The translations under genes and the position numbers were made by a program. A DNA stretch of 64,000 bases from Craspedostauros australis (Eukaryota; Bacillariophyta; Bacillariophyceae; Mastogloiales; Achnanthaceae), in contig JAMXDE010000031.1 of the NCBI GenBank assembly GCA_026770025.1, positions 434,001 through 498,000 on the forward strand, read 5' to 3'. Shown piece by piece: positions 33,619 through 45,635 of the stretch; the stretch's first letter is position 1, and each line of letters opens with the position of its first letter. Below the pieces are notes generated by a model. That model made no database searches and had not been told where the DNA came from. It saw nothing but the letters and a program-made list of their open reading frames with translations.

Positions 33619-36600
33619 AATTGATTGCACGCAGTTTCTCGCGGTGGACTTGGAACAAATGGTGTGGAAGAGCAAAACTGCATCAGAATGCGATGGTACG
33701 TACGCGCACTGCGCTGTACCATACGACATTAGGGTGGGATGGAGGTGCAGAGCTATCAGCATATTCCACCAGGTATAGTGGGATGTTGCTTTTGCTTTTG
33801 CCAATGCTGCTAGTACTTCGTGAGCGCGGGAACTGAGATCACTGCCGGGTTCGTCGCACCATGATCTCGCGCGTTCCACGTGTGGTCTCTCATTTCATAC
33901 AAGGGTCACGAGACTCTGTGACAAGATAGGTGCAGGAGGATAAGGTTCTTGTTCTGCGAAATAAAGTCAGCTGGCGACTACGGCACATTCCTGATGTACG
34001 CTGCTGTGCTCTTCTCGAGTTGGTGAGTTTCCGTTCGTTGCGCCTCTCCTGGAGGATTTGATGTCCGTTGTTGTTGTGGAAGTTTGTGAGCTCATTTTGC
34101 TCTTTTCTTGATCACGTTTCATTCCTTTTCCTGGTTCTTTTCCATGTCGCACCCAAAGAATCGCTCTGTTCTACCTCTGATTTCGGTGGACATACAGACG
34201 TAGTATATGGTTTTTTGGTAGAAACCTGTGTGGAACAGAACCAATTCAGACACTGCGCTCGCGCATTCCGGAGTGCTTTGTGTGTGCCAACACACATTCC
34301 CCAGAAGAATCGGTTCTGGTGCGCCGCAAAACTGCGGAGTGGCTCTGCGAGAACAGAATGATGTACCGCACTGAACACAAGAAGGGGAGTACAGCAGTAT
34401 ATCATATTATATAATACATCTGTTTTATCGTAGAATACATGCCCACGTTTGTATTATTTGCACATCGGAGGCTGACCAGGTTCGATCTTGTGATGGATCG
34501 GCTGACTTCCGCAGAATCAACATTCCACCGTCAATTCCAACCGTCAATTCCAACCGTCAACGATGGTGTTGCATCCACAAGGTGCGCTTGGTGGTCAGCG
34601 GCGCAGGCAGACTTGGAGTGCGAGGATTGTCAGCATTGTTACCCTCATAAGATAGGTATGACGATCAGTTCCATGGTGCGTTATCGTCTCCAGAGTTGTT
34701 GTGGATCAAAGACAAGGAACAACAACGTGCTGACCGTTTGGACACCATTTTGTGGATTGGGTTTAGGGTTATTGTATTGGTTTGATAGCAGTATCGCATA
34801 CGACAGCAATTCTTCTTGGTGCTGTGGAAACACGGCTCTAATTTTGCTCTAGGCGAAGACATCGACACTGACATGTGTGTGTGATTTTTTTTTGCGCCTA
34901 TGGATTTGGTAACATCACTTGCTCTCGCTGATCGTCGTCATTCTCCGTTGTCTGCTGGGGCCGTTCGTGGCAGTCTGGATAGTCACAGAGCAGGCAACAG
35001 CCGGCGCCAACCATGAATGGCACTGGCGGTTGATGATTGGTGAACGCTGTTGCACAGGCGGTTGCGATTTGTTGTCTCCCCCAGCGGTTGTTGGATGAGC
35101 GATAGACGAGAAGCTGGTGGTGATCATCTGTACGGAAAGCGTTGGAGCAGATGGATGGGACGTTCTGAGCAATGAAACAATAGTACCATACTAATGGATG
35201 AGGTAGTGTGGATGAGGCTGAGAGCTTGTTCCGATTTCCTCGCAAGCACAAACATTTTCGAATTGATGGCGCGTGCTCGTCCTCTCGTCACGATTGACTT
35301 GTGTTCGTGTGAGAGCAAAATGTGAGCCACTGCTCTGCGCTGAGAACTGGTGTCCATTTGCAAGAGAACTGCGCATCCCAATTCACAAGCCAAGCGACAA
35401 ATCGCACACACTCCAGAATACATTCGTGACTTTCCGATACGACACGACATGACACGCTACTAATACCAGTACCATACGTATTGGATAGATTGACGAATGG
35501 ATGGATGGAGCGAGCTGTGATCATCCCAAGGATACCGTATCGACACACTTGGCGACGAACCATAGTCGCCGTATTGGTACCATCGCAGGACATGGTGCAG
35601 ATGGGCGGAGCAAACGCCGGTACGTGCAGCCACAAATTGCTACACGCAACTGTGAAAGGGAATGGCGCAAGTCACCGATTAGCTCATGGGCAGAAGTCAG
35701 CACATTTGCTCTTGGAGTCAGTCCATTTGTACCAGACAATGTTACCAGCATCATGGAGATTGCGTTGTACTTGGAGCAGAGCATTTGGGATCGATCATTC
35801 AAGAATCTTATTCCATTCGGCATGCCGCTTGGTGTCGGCGGCGATGGTGTCCATGTAGCATTCTGTGGCAATGCTGCAGGTGCCCACCTTGTGCCTACTC
35901 TAGCAATCCACTGATTAGATTCTTATCATTGAACGATAGGTATGTTCATACACTAGACAGCGTACGACAGCACCATCATACCCACTCTGGCTTGCGCAGG
36001 AGTGTGAGAGCCACAACCTGGAGTTGTGCTGTGCCAACTCCTTGTTTGTCTTGGGTCCTTTGTGTCCAATTTCTGGTTCCCCGAATTTCTCCCAAATCAA
36101 TCTACTGAATTTTTCAATAGTGGTATACGATGTTGTTGTGTGCGTAGCACAATTGCAAACATTACTGCATTCATCCTTTGCACGATCCTCTCCGTTGGAT
36201 GAACTCCATACCTTGATTTCAACGCTGCCGACATACCCACCCACCAATACGATGCATGCGATTCACCCTGTGCTATTTTTAGTTCGGCGCGTTGTGTTGC
36301 CGGATTCTCGTTTTCTCTCGTGTTATTTCTCACGATAAAGTTGCAATATCTTCCCCTTTCCGCTGCGTTCACGGACTCCATCGGTTTCGACAGCCACATG
36401 CTCGGACTGGCGTCGTCTTCTTCATCTTGTCGTCTACTTTGTAGTCATTCAATTTTTATTTCGAAATTCCGCCTGGTGCTATTCCTATGCCAACAAAAGC
36501 ATACCTATGCAGGGACCCCGTGTTATTCTTCGCACAAACATTTTTGCACCCTCACCTGAACGTTTCCATCACGCATTCTATCAGTTTCGACGTCTGGAGG

Positions 36601-37625
36601 GACGAACCACTCTCATCTCCTCCGCCTCATTGTTTACTTTGTAGTCGTCCAATTTTTATTTCGCAATTCCGTCTGGTGCTATTTCTATCCCACCAAATCC
36701 ATACCCGTGCAAGTTCCGCTCCGTCGACATGCACCTTCTGGAGGGCATCGTCAGTGTCATGCACGATTGGCGCGATTGAGGTGAGTCTATGCCATTCCAG
36801 TTGCATCAACCTTTCGTATTGCGCAATACTGTATGGTGTTTGGCTGATGGGAAAGGGGAGGTTGTGTCTGAGCGATCTACACGCTCCGAATTGATGTTGC
36901 TCGCAATCCTCTTGCGAGGGCTGCGGACTCCGGCAGACTGTGTGTTGACTTTCAATTGCTCGCGGATCCGTGTGGTGTTGGCCTTTTCGAATTCCACCAA
37001 TGGAAGGAGATGCATATGGAATTGATACAGATGGTTACGCAGGTTTGCGGATGGCCCGGATGCTGGAGATGGTGCGGGGCATGATTTCCTACCGCTTGGC
37101 ATCACGAGGCCAACGACTCAACCAACAGAATTGACGATCAGCGACGGCAGTGGACAAATTGCAGCGGCTCCTGAAATATGTGGAACCACGGACGCGTTCC
37201 TGCACCATTGTGAGCGCTGCGCTTTTGCGGTTCCATCATGGTTCGAAGATCGACTTGGCGTCTTCCACTTGTCTCATACTCGACAATACACTGCATGCCT
37301 TGGTCGATGCCCGATCCAGTTTTGTTGTCTTGGTCGAAAATGTGGGTGTGGTGTGGGAGTTGTTGTTGTGAATTTGGCGCACCTCGGTCAAATCTGATTG
37401 GATGGGAACCATCAATGGTTTAGTGTAAATGTCGTTTGTTGCTCACGAAGATGAATGACATTTAGCAAATGAACAACGAAGAACCAAAGTATGTCCGAAA
37501 ATCAAGAAAACAACACGATGGGATCACAAATGACAGATTCATGGACCAGCCACCAATCTCCGACGCACCAATCAAAAGCAACAGGCAGAACAGAATGTCC
37601 GCCCCCAGCGAACTCACATCACACA
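33619..37625. repeat. Gene-poor repeat region with a 200-bp tandem duplication
   Basis: No intact gene is supported. Between about 36375 and 36730 two diverged units align at an exact 200-nt offset: TACTTTGTAGTC-TTCCAATTTTTATTTCG-type sequence starts at 36435 and again at 36635. At 34529-34556 a CCGTCAATTCCAA unit is repeated. A frame at 36789-37397 has LAILLRGLRTP, vaguely like a transposase helical region, too weak to call. A short TTTAGGG-like string lies at about 34745-34760. Confidence 0.5.
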
Positions 37626-37746
37626 TCACACACCACACACCACACACCACACACCACACACCACACACCACACACCACACACCACACACCACACACCACA
37701 CACCACACACCACACACCACACACCACACACCACACACCACACACC
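37626..37746. repeat. 7-bp minisatellite (ACCACAC)n
   Basis: About 17 near-perfect copies of ACCACAC (GTGTGGT on the minus strand). Because 7 is not a multiple of 3, all six frames stay open through it, giving spurious HHTPHTT-type and CVVCGVW-type reading frames. Confidence 0.95.
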
Positions 37747-38360
37747 CAACGACTGTACTCTTGCCCATTCGCTGCGGATACTTCAATCGTCGCATCTGAG
37801 ACGATCGGCGCCGACAGCCAACACAACTCCAAATGGCAGCCAACGAAGAACAGATCGATTGTATTCTACCGTTTTGCGTTTGGCCACCAGGGAAGCAATC
37901 ATTACACACTCGATCGTCTCTCACGATGCCAATGCAAATGATGAGAAATCGAGGTGACAATCGATGAGAATAAAAAGTATTATGAAATTCAATAGAGAAT
38001 GAATGGATAGACGGATTGATGTAGCACTCGTCGCTCTCTCTCTCTCTCTCTCTCTCTTGCACTTGCTCTCTCGTTGTGTTGGCGCCGCGTCACACTCACT
38101 CTTTCGCCAGAATAAAAATCGCAGATGGTTCCACATACATTCTCCAATCACAACCACGTATGCACCAATGAGCGACCGTTGAACTGTTGCTGCCGATCTC
38201 GACACAAACACATCCCTCATGCTGTTGTGAACGAATATGAATGTGTCATTTTGGTTTGTTGTGTATTGTTGTCGCTGTCTGCTGTGCTCTCGTATCTGCA
38301 ATGTCAGCACAACACTCAGTGCTCCCCAACATCGAGATCATTCAGAATCATCTGTGCCTT

Positions 38361-38377
38361 CCCCCCCCCCCCCCCCC
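38361..38377 (+). repeat. C(17) homopolymer upstream of the DDE-like gene
   Basis: A run of 17 C just 38 nt before the chosen ATG at 38415. It would code for poly-Pro if the upstream ATG at 38241 were used; a homopolymer this long makes a coding role unlikely. Confidence 0.8.
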
Positions 38378-38414
38378 ACCCACATCGTCCGTCAGCCACC
38401 ATCGCTATCGCATC

Positions 38415-41400
38415 ATGACCCGTCCACGCGAGGATTCGAGCAGCGACCCCAATCCATCCCAATCAAAGGTGCAACGTCAAACAGCAACTGCTGGCACATC
38501 CATCTATCCCCAACCACCTCATGGGCACTACGCAACGTACCAATACTCTGCACCTGTTGGACCAAACCACAATGGCAGCGTTCACAGTCCTCCTCTCCCC
38601 ATGGTTGCGAATCATCATGTCCCTCCCAACATACAACCTCCTTCCTTTTGCATCCCCAGCTACATCGGTACAGGCGTGGGTGGTCTACCATACGCTACAT
38701 TCCACCCCAACAACAGCATGGCAACTCCAACATCTGACTACATGGGGCCCAACTGCTTTGGTATCATGCCTTGCAAGCAATGTCTGACCCTGTTCTGCAG
38801 TCACTGCAGTAGGCCACCATTTTGCCCAAACTGTGCATCATCCATCAGCGGAGGTGCACGTCACACAGGTGTGAATGCCTTTGTACCACAGGCCAATTCG
38901 TTCTCCATTGGGACTTGTGGTGATGCTGCTGCGCCCACACGTCCCAAGCGCAAATCATCAGCAACCAGATGCAGGGCGCCACATCGACAGGAAGGAGATG
39001 ATGTGCTCGCGCGACGAGATGTCGCTGTGTCTATGGAAGAGTGCGAGTCGGATTGCGCGAGTACAACCAGTGAGGATGACACGGATGCTGCGTTCGTTCC
39101 AGCCAACGAGGGCAAGGTGAATCGAAGAGAAATGCTGCAAGCCATTTTTGAAGCAGCTGGCATTAGCATCAAACCCCTCTCACGGTTCCATGTGCATGGA
39201 TTTGAACGTCTCCCACGAAAGACAGCGACTTGTCGTTGGAGTCTCATCAACCGAGTCTGGGATGGAGTTTGTGGTGGGTCAACCCAGCACATGTTTCCTG
39301 GCAGAGAACCCCCCGAACAGCTTTCAGAAGCCATGACCTTCGTGCGACATCGCAAACAGCTCCCTCCTGTGTTGCTGGAGCAGACTCTCTGTCATTTAGC
39401 CTTCTGGGGGAATCAAGACCTATCGCTGACTGCTCGTGCGGTTTTGGCAATGACCTGTGACTCCAGGCGCTGCACCCGAATCCTGGCCGCGCACTACAGT
39501 AGCTTGTCGAAAGGAGACAAGGCAAAGATCAAGCTTGGACGCCGATCCATGTCTCGTACAGGACACAGGCGACTGTCACATGTTGGTGGCATGATCCTCT
39601 CTGGCGGCAAGTTTCCACACGCAGACTACAAGTACCGTGTCAAGGAATCTAGTCTCCAGGGTGTAGTCTCGTTTCTCACTTCCATGTTCCAGTACCGGCC
39701 AGGCATCACAAGGAGCGTCAAGTTGGCTGGTGTTCTGTTCCCAGACCTGCCTATCTTCATTCGCGGATCAATATCAGAAGAGCAGCTCTTTGCCAAGTAC
39801 AAGAACACAACAGATGACCCAGTTGGTATGCCTGCCTTCAGGAGTATCCTGACATTGCTCACGCGACGTGGCAAGTGTCAAACTGGCCTGTCCTCCTTCT
39901 ACACAGACACTCTGACTGTATTCATGCACTTCCAAAGCATGATCAAGAGAGTCATGGAACTGCTTCGGACTCAGAACAAGGAACATCAAGACAAAGAGCT
40001 TGTGTCTGAACTTCTCGATGAGGCACAGGCCATCATCACAGACAGTGATTCTGTTCTTTCATTTGCAAAATGGGAATACGCAAACAAACACATCCAGGTG
40101 AAGTCAACCGCGGACAATCTACATTCCGCGGAGTTCGCTCTGACAAATGGCTCCCTCTCGTTTGTGAACCAAGCATGCAAGCAATGTGCAGATGTCATGA
40201 CGTTCTTCCCGATTCGTGTTCGCAACTTCATGAAAACTGCCACCAACAGCATCACCGGCAACACGTTCGAATTGGATCGCATGGCTGCAGCAATTAACCT
40301 GTGTGATGACGCACTGCGCCAGTACATGGCCCACCAAGTGAGACGAAAGGTGCAAGCGCAGAAGATCAAGGAGGAAAAGGAGCGCCTCAAGGATCATCCA
40401 GATCGCATCATTGCCGTGCTTGATCACAAGCAACGCATCCTCCCAACGGAGAATCAGGAAGCTCAGAAAGCGTTCTTCGGAAAAAATGGAATGTCTCTCC
40501 TAGGTGTCATGACAATCCAATACAAGAACGGTAAGTTCGAGTACCGATTCATTGACATGGTGATGAAGGGGCGGAACAAGCAGGATCATGTCCAAGTTGC
40601 TGGTGCGATCAAGATTCTTCATGCTACCGTGCTTCCAAAGCTTCACAAGGGGGTCAAAGAGGTCGTATTCCAAAGTGATAATGCCAGTTGTTTCGCGAGT
40701 CCGGCACTGATGAGGTACATGCATGGACTAAACCAGGGAGAGGTTGAAGTTGAATACACAATGCCAGAGAAGAAGAAGAAGCGGAAGACAACGGCCAAGA
40801 ACAAAGGCAAGCACAAGGACAAGGCTAAGTATCCACCTCCCCCCAAAATCAACACAGAACAGTCATCTTATCATGACGCGAAGGCTGCATCATCCACGAA
40901 GGCAAAAGCACAGCAAGACACCGGAACCCGCCCTCCCAAACCACGACTCCAAATCATCCAATGGCTGTACACTGAGGCACAAGCTGGTAAGAGTGCTTTG
41001 GACGGACACTTCGGTTTTGTCTCGCGTCAACTCAGGTTGTATGTGGACAGTGCCAGGGACGCAAAGATTGCCACCGAAGGCGATATTTTCACAGTGCTGA
41101 AAGCTGCCAACATCAAGGGGACAACGACGCTTCTGTTGGATCTGAGCAGATTGGGACATGCCATCATCTGTGGTGTGGACGGAAAGGAAAAAGCATTCGC
41201 GACCAACCGAGTTTCCGTTCGCGCCGCCCATCAAATTGATCTGATTGATGACAAAATCCAGGTCACAGCATCATCGGGCTTGACGCATCCAGAGACTATC
41301 ACGCAGGGCAAGATCGACAAGTTCGACATTCTCCATCTCGATGTCACTTGCAATGATGAGGACATCACCGAGGTCTCACCAGCATTCGTGATGGATCCAC

Positions 41401-42059
41401 AGAATATCCGCGGCTCACAACCGACTGAGCGACGACACGCAACAACAACAAACAAGAGCACCACCAAGACGGAAGTGCTCAAACGCGTTCTCACTTCGCG
41501 TGTTCTGGAACCAGCAACAGCAGCAGCAGAAACGGCAAATTGTGACCGAAATGCCACAGTGGACTTCCCTCAATCCATCAGGCAGGGATGGGCGATCTGC
41601 CATCCAGACAAAGCCACCTCACGAAAGAAGGATCCATCAGCACCTCCGGCAACCAAGGTACCGTCCATGTCGAAACAAGTGGCGCAGATTGTGTGCGATG
41701 CTGCGATTGCTTGCAGGAACCCGGACACGAGGAGGAGCGCTCATGTGCTTCACGAAGAGCTGATGGCCGGGCCTTTCTTGCTTGATTGGGAGCAGAGGAT
41801 CAAGGTGGACATCACGTACCTGAAATGCTTCCTGGCAGCTCCTGACGGTCGAGCGGAGAGATACCTCGAGAACAATGGCTACTTGGATGACGAGGAGTGC
41901 GAAGAGTGCCTGAACGAGATGCATGAACTGCGGATCATGGCATCCAAGGAGAACACTCAAAGCGAAGAAGCGCACGAAGAGCAGGTTCTGGATGATCGCC
42001 CATACGACGGGCAGGACGCTGATGTGATTGATGGCAACCTGCTACCTTCCGATGATTGA
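38415..42059 (+). CDS. Large intact DDE/RNase H-like (transposase-like) protein with Cys-rich zinc motif
   Basis: 1,214 residues from ATG 38415; an in-frame ATG at 38241 would add a hydrophobic leader but runs through C(17). Order: Pro/Ser-rich N-terminus; Cys/His cluster CKQCLTLFCSHC...CPNC (about 119-140), a likely zinc-ribbon; an acidic stretch; an all-helical middle; then a probable RNase H fold with VLDHKQRILP (Asp about 668) and GKNGMSLLGVM, VVFQSDNASCF (Asp about 754), a basic Lys-rich insert, and TEAQAGKSALDGHFGFV (Glu about 853). This D-D-E spacing and the SDN and EAQAGKS motifs resemble a widespread family of transposase-like proteins that I cannot name. The tail is acidic. The open frame contrasts with the decayed elements around it, suggesting a recent or domesticated element. 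No terminal inverted repeats or target duplication found by eye. Confidence 0.6.
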   Translation: MTRPREDSSSDPNPSQSKVQRQTATAGTSIYPQPPHGHYATYQYSAPVGPNHNGSVHSPPLPMVANHHVPPNIQPPSFCIPSYIGTGVGGLPYATFHPNNSMATPTSDYMGPNCFGIMPCKQCLTLFCSHCSRPPFCPNCASSISGGARHTGVNAFVPQANSFSIGTCGDAAAPTRPKRKSSATRCRAPHRQEGDDVLARRDVAVSMEECESDCASTTSEDDTDAAFVPANEGKVNRREMLQAIFEAAGISIKPLSRFHVHGFERLPRKTATCRWSLINRVWDGVCGGSTQHMFPGREPPEQLSEAMTFVRHRKQLPPVLLEQTLCHLAFWGNQDLSLTARAVLAMTCDSRRCTRILAAHYSSLSKGDKAKIKLGRRSMSRTGHRRLSHVGGMILSGGKFPHADYKYRVKESSLQGVVSFLTSMFQYRPGITRSVKLAGVLFPDLPIFIRGSISEEQLFAKYKNTTDDPVGMPAFRSILTLLTRRGKCQTGLSSFYTDTLTVFMHFQSMIKRVMELLRTQNKEHQDKELVSELLDEAQAIITDSDSVLSFAKWEYANKHIQVKSTADNLHSAEFALTNGSLSFVNQACKQCADVMTFFPIRVRNFMKTATNSITGNTFELDRMAAAINLCDDALRQYMAHQVRRKVQAQKIKEEKERLKDHPDRIIAVLDHKQRILPTENQEAQKAFFGKNGMSLLGVMTIQYKNGKFEYRFIDMVMKGRNKQDHVQVAGAIKILHATVLPKLHKGVKEVVFQSDNASCFASPALMRYMHGLNQGEVEVEYTMPEKKKKRKTTAKNKGKHKDKAKYPPPPKINTEQSSYHDAKAASSTKAKAQQDTGTRPPKPRLQIIQWLYTEAQAGKSALDGHFGFVSRQLRLYVDSARDAKIATEGDIFTVLKAANIKGTTTLLLDLSRLGHAIICGVDGKEKAFATNRVSVRAAHQIDLIDDKIQVTASSGLTHPETITQGKIDKFDILHLDVTCNDEDITEVSPAFVMDPQNIRGSQPTERRHATTTNKSTTKTEVLKRVLTSRVLEPATAAAETANCDRNATVDFPQSIRQGWAICHPDKATSRKKDPSAPPATKVPSMSKQVAQIVCDAAIACRNPDTRRSAHVLHEELMAGPFLLDWEQRIKVDITYLKCFLAAPDGRAERYLENNGYLDDEECEECLNEMHELRIMASKENTQSEEAHEEQVLDDRPYDGQDADVIDGNLLPSDD

Positions 42060-42337
42060 TCCTGACGACCGCCGCAAGTATGCCAACATTAGTATATTGC
42101 ATTCTATTCTACGATACTATACTCTGTGTCACATTGATACTATCAAGTTGCAGCATAGCGATATCAACTGCAGTAACTGCGTGTCCACAGGGATTACGAG
42201 AGGAAGCTGTTGTTGGTATGTATAGAGTGGCTCTGATGTTATCGGTTGCTATGATCTTGACATGCACAATGGAACCACCATCGCCGTGCATCTACTCAAT
42301 TCGCACATGTGCTTGCTATGTATGGTATGATACACGA

Positions 42338-44587
42338 TTAGAACACTGCGTGCATCAATCCAAATCCAGTCCAATACTCGTCAGCTGACTTTTTGGCATC
42401 CTTCGACAACTTCTTGAACATGAAATCGTACGCCAGCGCAGTCATGAAGGCGTCCTGCTTCGGCGTTGCAGGCAGACCGTTCCTGCCCTCCGCATTCTCA
42501 TCGTAGCATGTCAGCCATCGCTTTCCCTGAACCAGGCTCCACAGCTTCTTCACCATCTTGCGTGCATGCGCTGGGTTATCCGATCATCGTTCGTGCGGCA
42601 GTGAATAGGATTGGTAGAAAATTTGGATCCTATTTGATGCTGTGGTACGGCGAGATCTACTTCATGAACACCTCCAATCGGACGCGTCCGGATCCAAATT
42701 CGTCGCGCATATCGGTGCATCGTCCGAATGCAGATCTTTGACCGCTTGATGACATGGGTCGACTGCCCAACGCACCGCGCTGAACAGTCCAGGAGCATCA
42801 CAAAATCATTCGCACCAACAATCCTCCGCCGGATCCGCCGCGGATGGCCAATGTTTTGGCTTTTCATTTTTTCGACCAAATCAAATCCTCAGCAACTGCG
42901 ATGAAGTCTTCGTGTGGTTTGGTGCGCTTTTCGTGCACCGCGGCCTCCAGCAAGACGATATTGCAGCAATTCAGACGGATGGTTGGAGTGGAGTCCATCA
43001 TTCGGGATGAGAGTGTGTGCTTATAGTACCACAGAATGGGTGCAGTGAGTATCATACCATGCCATACCAATGAGACAATGATTCGATTGTGAGTATGACA
43101 TGAAGTGAAGTGGGGACACAAATGGAATGGAATGAAAGAGTCAATGACAAGTGCTCCCACAAGCTTGGAAAGTCATACTCCTTCAATGCGCCTGTTTTGT
43201 GCACGCTTTCCATTCCTGATTTTTTGGTCTGCTCTGCGCCGCGCACATGCCAGGTGCAAATGCGCGAGTGAACAACACAAGCATACACAGCAGCAACAAC
43301 ATCGACAATAATTGGCACTCACCTGATGCCAGCTGGGACCAAATTCTTCATCACCAAGCACGTTGGTTTCCGCGCAGACGCCGCCACATTCCAACCATGC
43401 CAGACCTGTTGCAGGTTGTAATGCGGACCGACACGACCTCAAAGGCATCATAGGCGTAGAGCAAGGTGGGTCCGCTTGTTCGTGGGGACGCCTCTTCGAC
43501 ATGATGATGTGCAGAGCATCAGTGCCGTCCTTGCTTTCTGCGATGCGTTGCATGACGTCCAAACCTTTCGAATCGAAATGACTCGGTAGCAATTGCAGCT
43601 TGCTGCCAAGGTGGACCTCTGGATCAACATGCTTCATGATCTCCATGTCTTCGCCATCAAACACGGACGCATCGCCGAGCCACAGCATGGTGGGCCTGTG
43701 TAGCTGGCAGTGTGGCCCAGAATCGATGGCCTTGTTGGGATCCGCGGATCGGACGCTGGCGCAGGCGATTGGGGCCCCTCTCGACTCCAGCAAACACAGC
43801 TGTTGGTCCCTTCTGATTGGTAGAATCCAGTTTCGATCTGGCATGATCAATGTGAAGGAGGATGAGATCGTTCTTCGTGATTGTGTGGTTTTTGCGGGGG
43901 AGGTTGTTGGAAGGTTCGAAGAGGGTGTGGTATATCCGATGCTGATCCAATTGACGAATTTGTGGCGTTGACGTAGATATGGATCTGGCCATGAATGTCT
44001 TGGCCCCCTCAGATGACCAGTCGGATCGCAATGCGACCCTGAGAACGTGCCAACGAAATCGGTATCCGAATCTTTTGGTGCAAGCCAGGGTTTGAAATCC
44101 GGCGGATCTCCGGTCTCGATTCGGGTTTGATGTCTGGGCGGCAGCATGTGCTCGTACTTGACCTTCCATATCCAGAATTCGGTGGTCTGGTGGGTGATGG
44201 CTCTCGTGCGGATTTCGTAAATGCCCCTGCCGCGCACCCTCTGATCGTCAACGTAGGCGGAGACCGCGATGTCGGATTTTTCACCTTTGAAGACCACAGG
44301 CGCTGGTGCCATATCCGTGCCTCTCACCCAGTCGCGGATCGTCCTGGAACATCCCGCCTTTGTGAGAGACGAAGGATCAGAATCCGCTGCGGCCAGGAGG
44401 ATGTCCCTCATTTTGCAGCAGGATCTGGTCTTGTCTTGGGGACATTGAGAAGCTTGCAGGATCTGATCTTGGGCTTGGTGGGACCGCCGAGCGTGTTGAG
44501 GCACATCTCGTTGGCCTTGGAGTCGAAGCTCATGGAGGATTTGTTATCCTCATCCTCCAATGAGATGGAGGGATCGTCTGCCATGTT
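42338..44587 (-). pseudogene. Frame-broken gene of unknown function
   Basis: Protein-like text runs down the minus strand but changes frame several times. It starts near MADDPSISLEDEDNKSS (ATG at about 44583), shifts at an A-run near 44412 into MRDILLAAADSDPSSLTKAG and FKGEKSDIAVSAYVDDQRV, shifts again near a G-run at about 44010 into AKTFMARSISTSTPQIRQLD, back near 43780 into PIACASVRSADPNKAIDSG and PTMLWLGDASVFDGEDMEIM, and ends with MVKKLWSLVQGKRWLTCYDE...FGLMHAVF (stop 42338). A possible intron lies between CAG/GTGAGT near 43322 and about 43030. The shifts at homopolymers suggest either pseudogenisation or several short introns. No family recognised; no TE motif seen. Confidence 0.45.
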
Positions 44588-45364
44588 CATTTCTCTTTGC
44601 GCTGTGGTGTGTTGTGGTGGGTGATGGTGTGTTGTGGTGTGGTGCATTGTGATGCGTTGGAATTGTCACAGCCGCACAAGCAGGAATGAGTGACCGTAAC
44701 GGTACAACCCACCAACTGAATACGAGCGGCGATCGGTCAATTGATCGAAGCAATGAGAGATGGCAGTTGGGCGTGGGATGAAGCACTTCAGAAGATGAAC
44801 GTGCTTGTGCATGATGCTCTTGATTGAAAAAAGATGATGGCGAGCGAGTATGGTACGTGCGGTTGCCAAGGGATGCCGATGAAAATGGAAATGGCAACGG
44901 ATGATGCGAAGCCACGCGACGCGATGTTTCCCACCAGTCAACACGTGGCCCCTTTCATCTCTTGTGTTGACTTGTTTCTTGTCTTTGTTTCTCTGAGTCT
45001 GTCTCTTTGGATGGCTCGTGCGTTGAGATTCTCAACGAAGCCTTCGAGCCAACGTGCCAGGTTTTACTCAGCAGATATGACGTCTGTCCGGATACCAGGG
45101 TCACGACTGACACTATTTATTACTTTTCATTGGCGCCAAAGAGTTCAAAGGACGTTTTGGGGGATACCTTCGGTGAAAGAAATAGCGAAAATGATTGAAT
45201 TCGAATAAAAAACGCTGGAACGGCGGCCGTTGAAATGGATCGAAACAGTGCGGGAAGCAAAAAAGTGGGAGAAAAGCAAGAGTTCGCGACAAGGACAACA
45301 CCAGAGCGACGGAGGAGGTAACTGTGTGCAGATGACGTTGTTCAGACAGAGTCATGAGGTTGCT

Positions 45365-45635
45365 CAGGGTTAGAGTTAGGGCTGGGGTTCTGGCTTGGGT
45401 TTGGGTTAGGGATCGAGGGAAGCAGTTGTTCAGGGCTAGAGTTAGGGTTGGGGTTCCGGTTGGAGTTTCGGCAACTTGGAAGAGACGAGGGAGGCAACTG
45501 CGTGTGGCTGACATTACTCAGACAGAGCCATGAAGAAACTCAATGTTAGGGTTAGGGCGGAGTTAAGGCTAGGGGTCCAGAGGGCCAAGACCTGGGTTAG
45601 GGTTAGGGTCAGAGATGTGTGGGTTGGGGTTGCCA
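45365..45635 (+). repeat. Interstitial degenerate telomere-like repeats (TTAGGG-type)
   Basis: Clusters of GGGTTAGGGTTAGGG-like sequence and variants (GAGTTAGGGCTGGGG, GGGTTTGGGTTAGGG) occur at about 45366-45415, 45430-45465, 45543-45580 and 45590-45635, separated by unique-looking sequence with its own repeat (GCAACT/GTGACGTT...CAGACAGAG-CATGA at 45320 and 45500). Confidence 0.8.

Noticed and set aside
36789-37397. Possible second Harbinger-like fragment
   Set aside because: Only one short helix-like string resembles the family; not enough to call.
37626-37746. CRISPR-like array
   Set aside because: Units are 7 bp without spacers; a minisatellite. No CRISPR array is present anywhere in the window.
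37462-38062. Open frames with CVVCGVW or HHTPHTT repeats
   Set aside because: Created by the 7-bp minisatellite, open in all frames.
38241-38414. Upstream ATG giving a signal-peptide-like leader for the DDE-like protein
   Set aside because: The extension runs through a C(17) homopolymer; start at 38415 preferred, though not proven.
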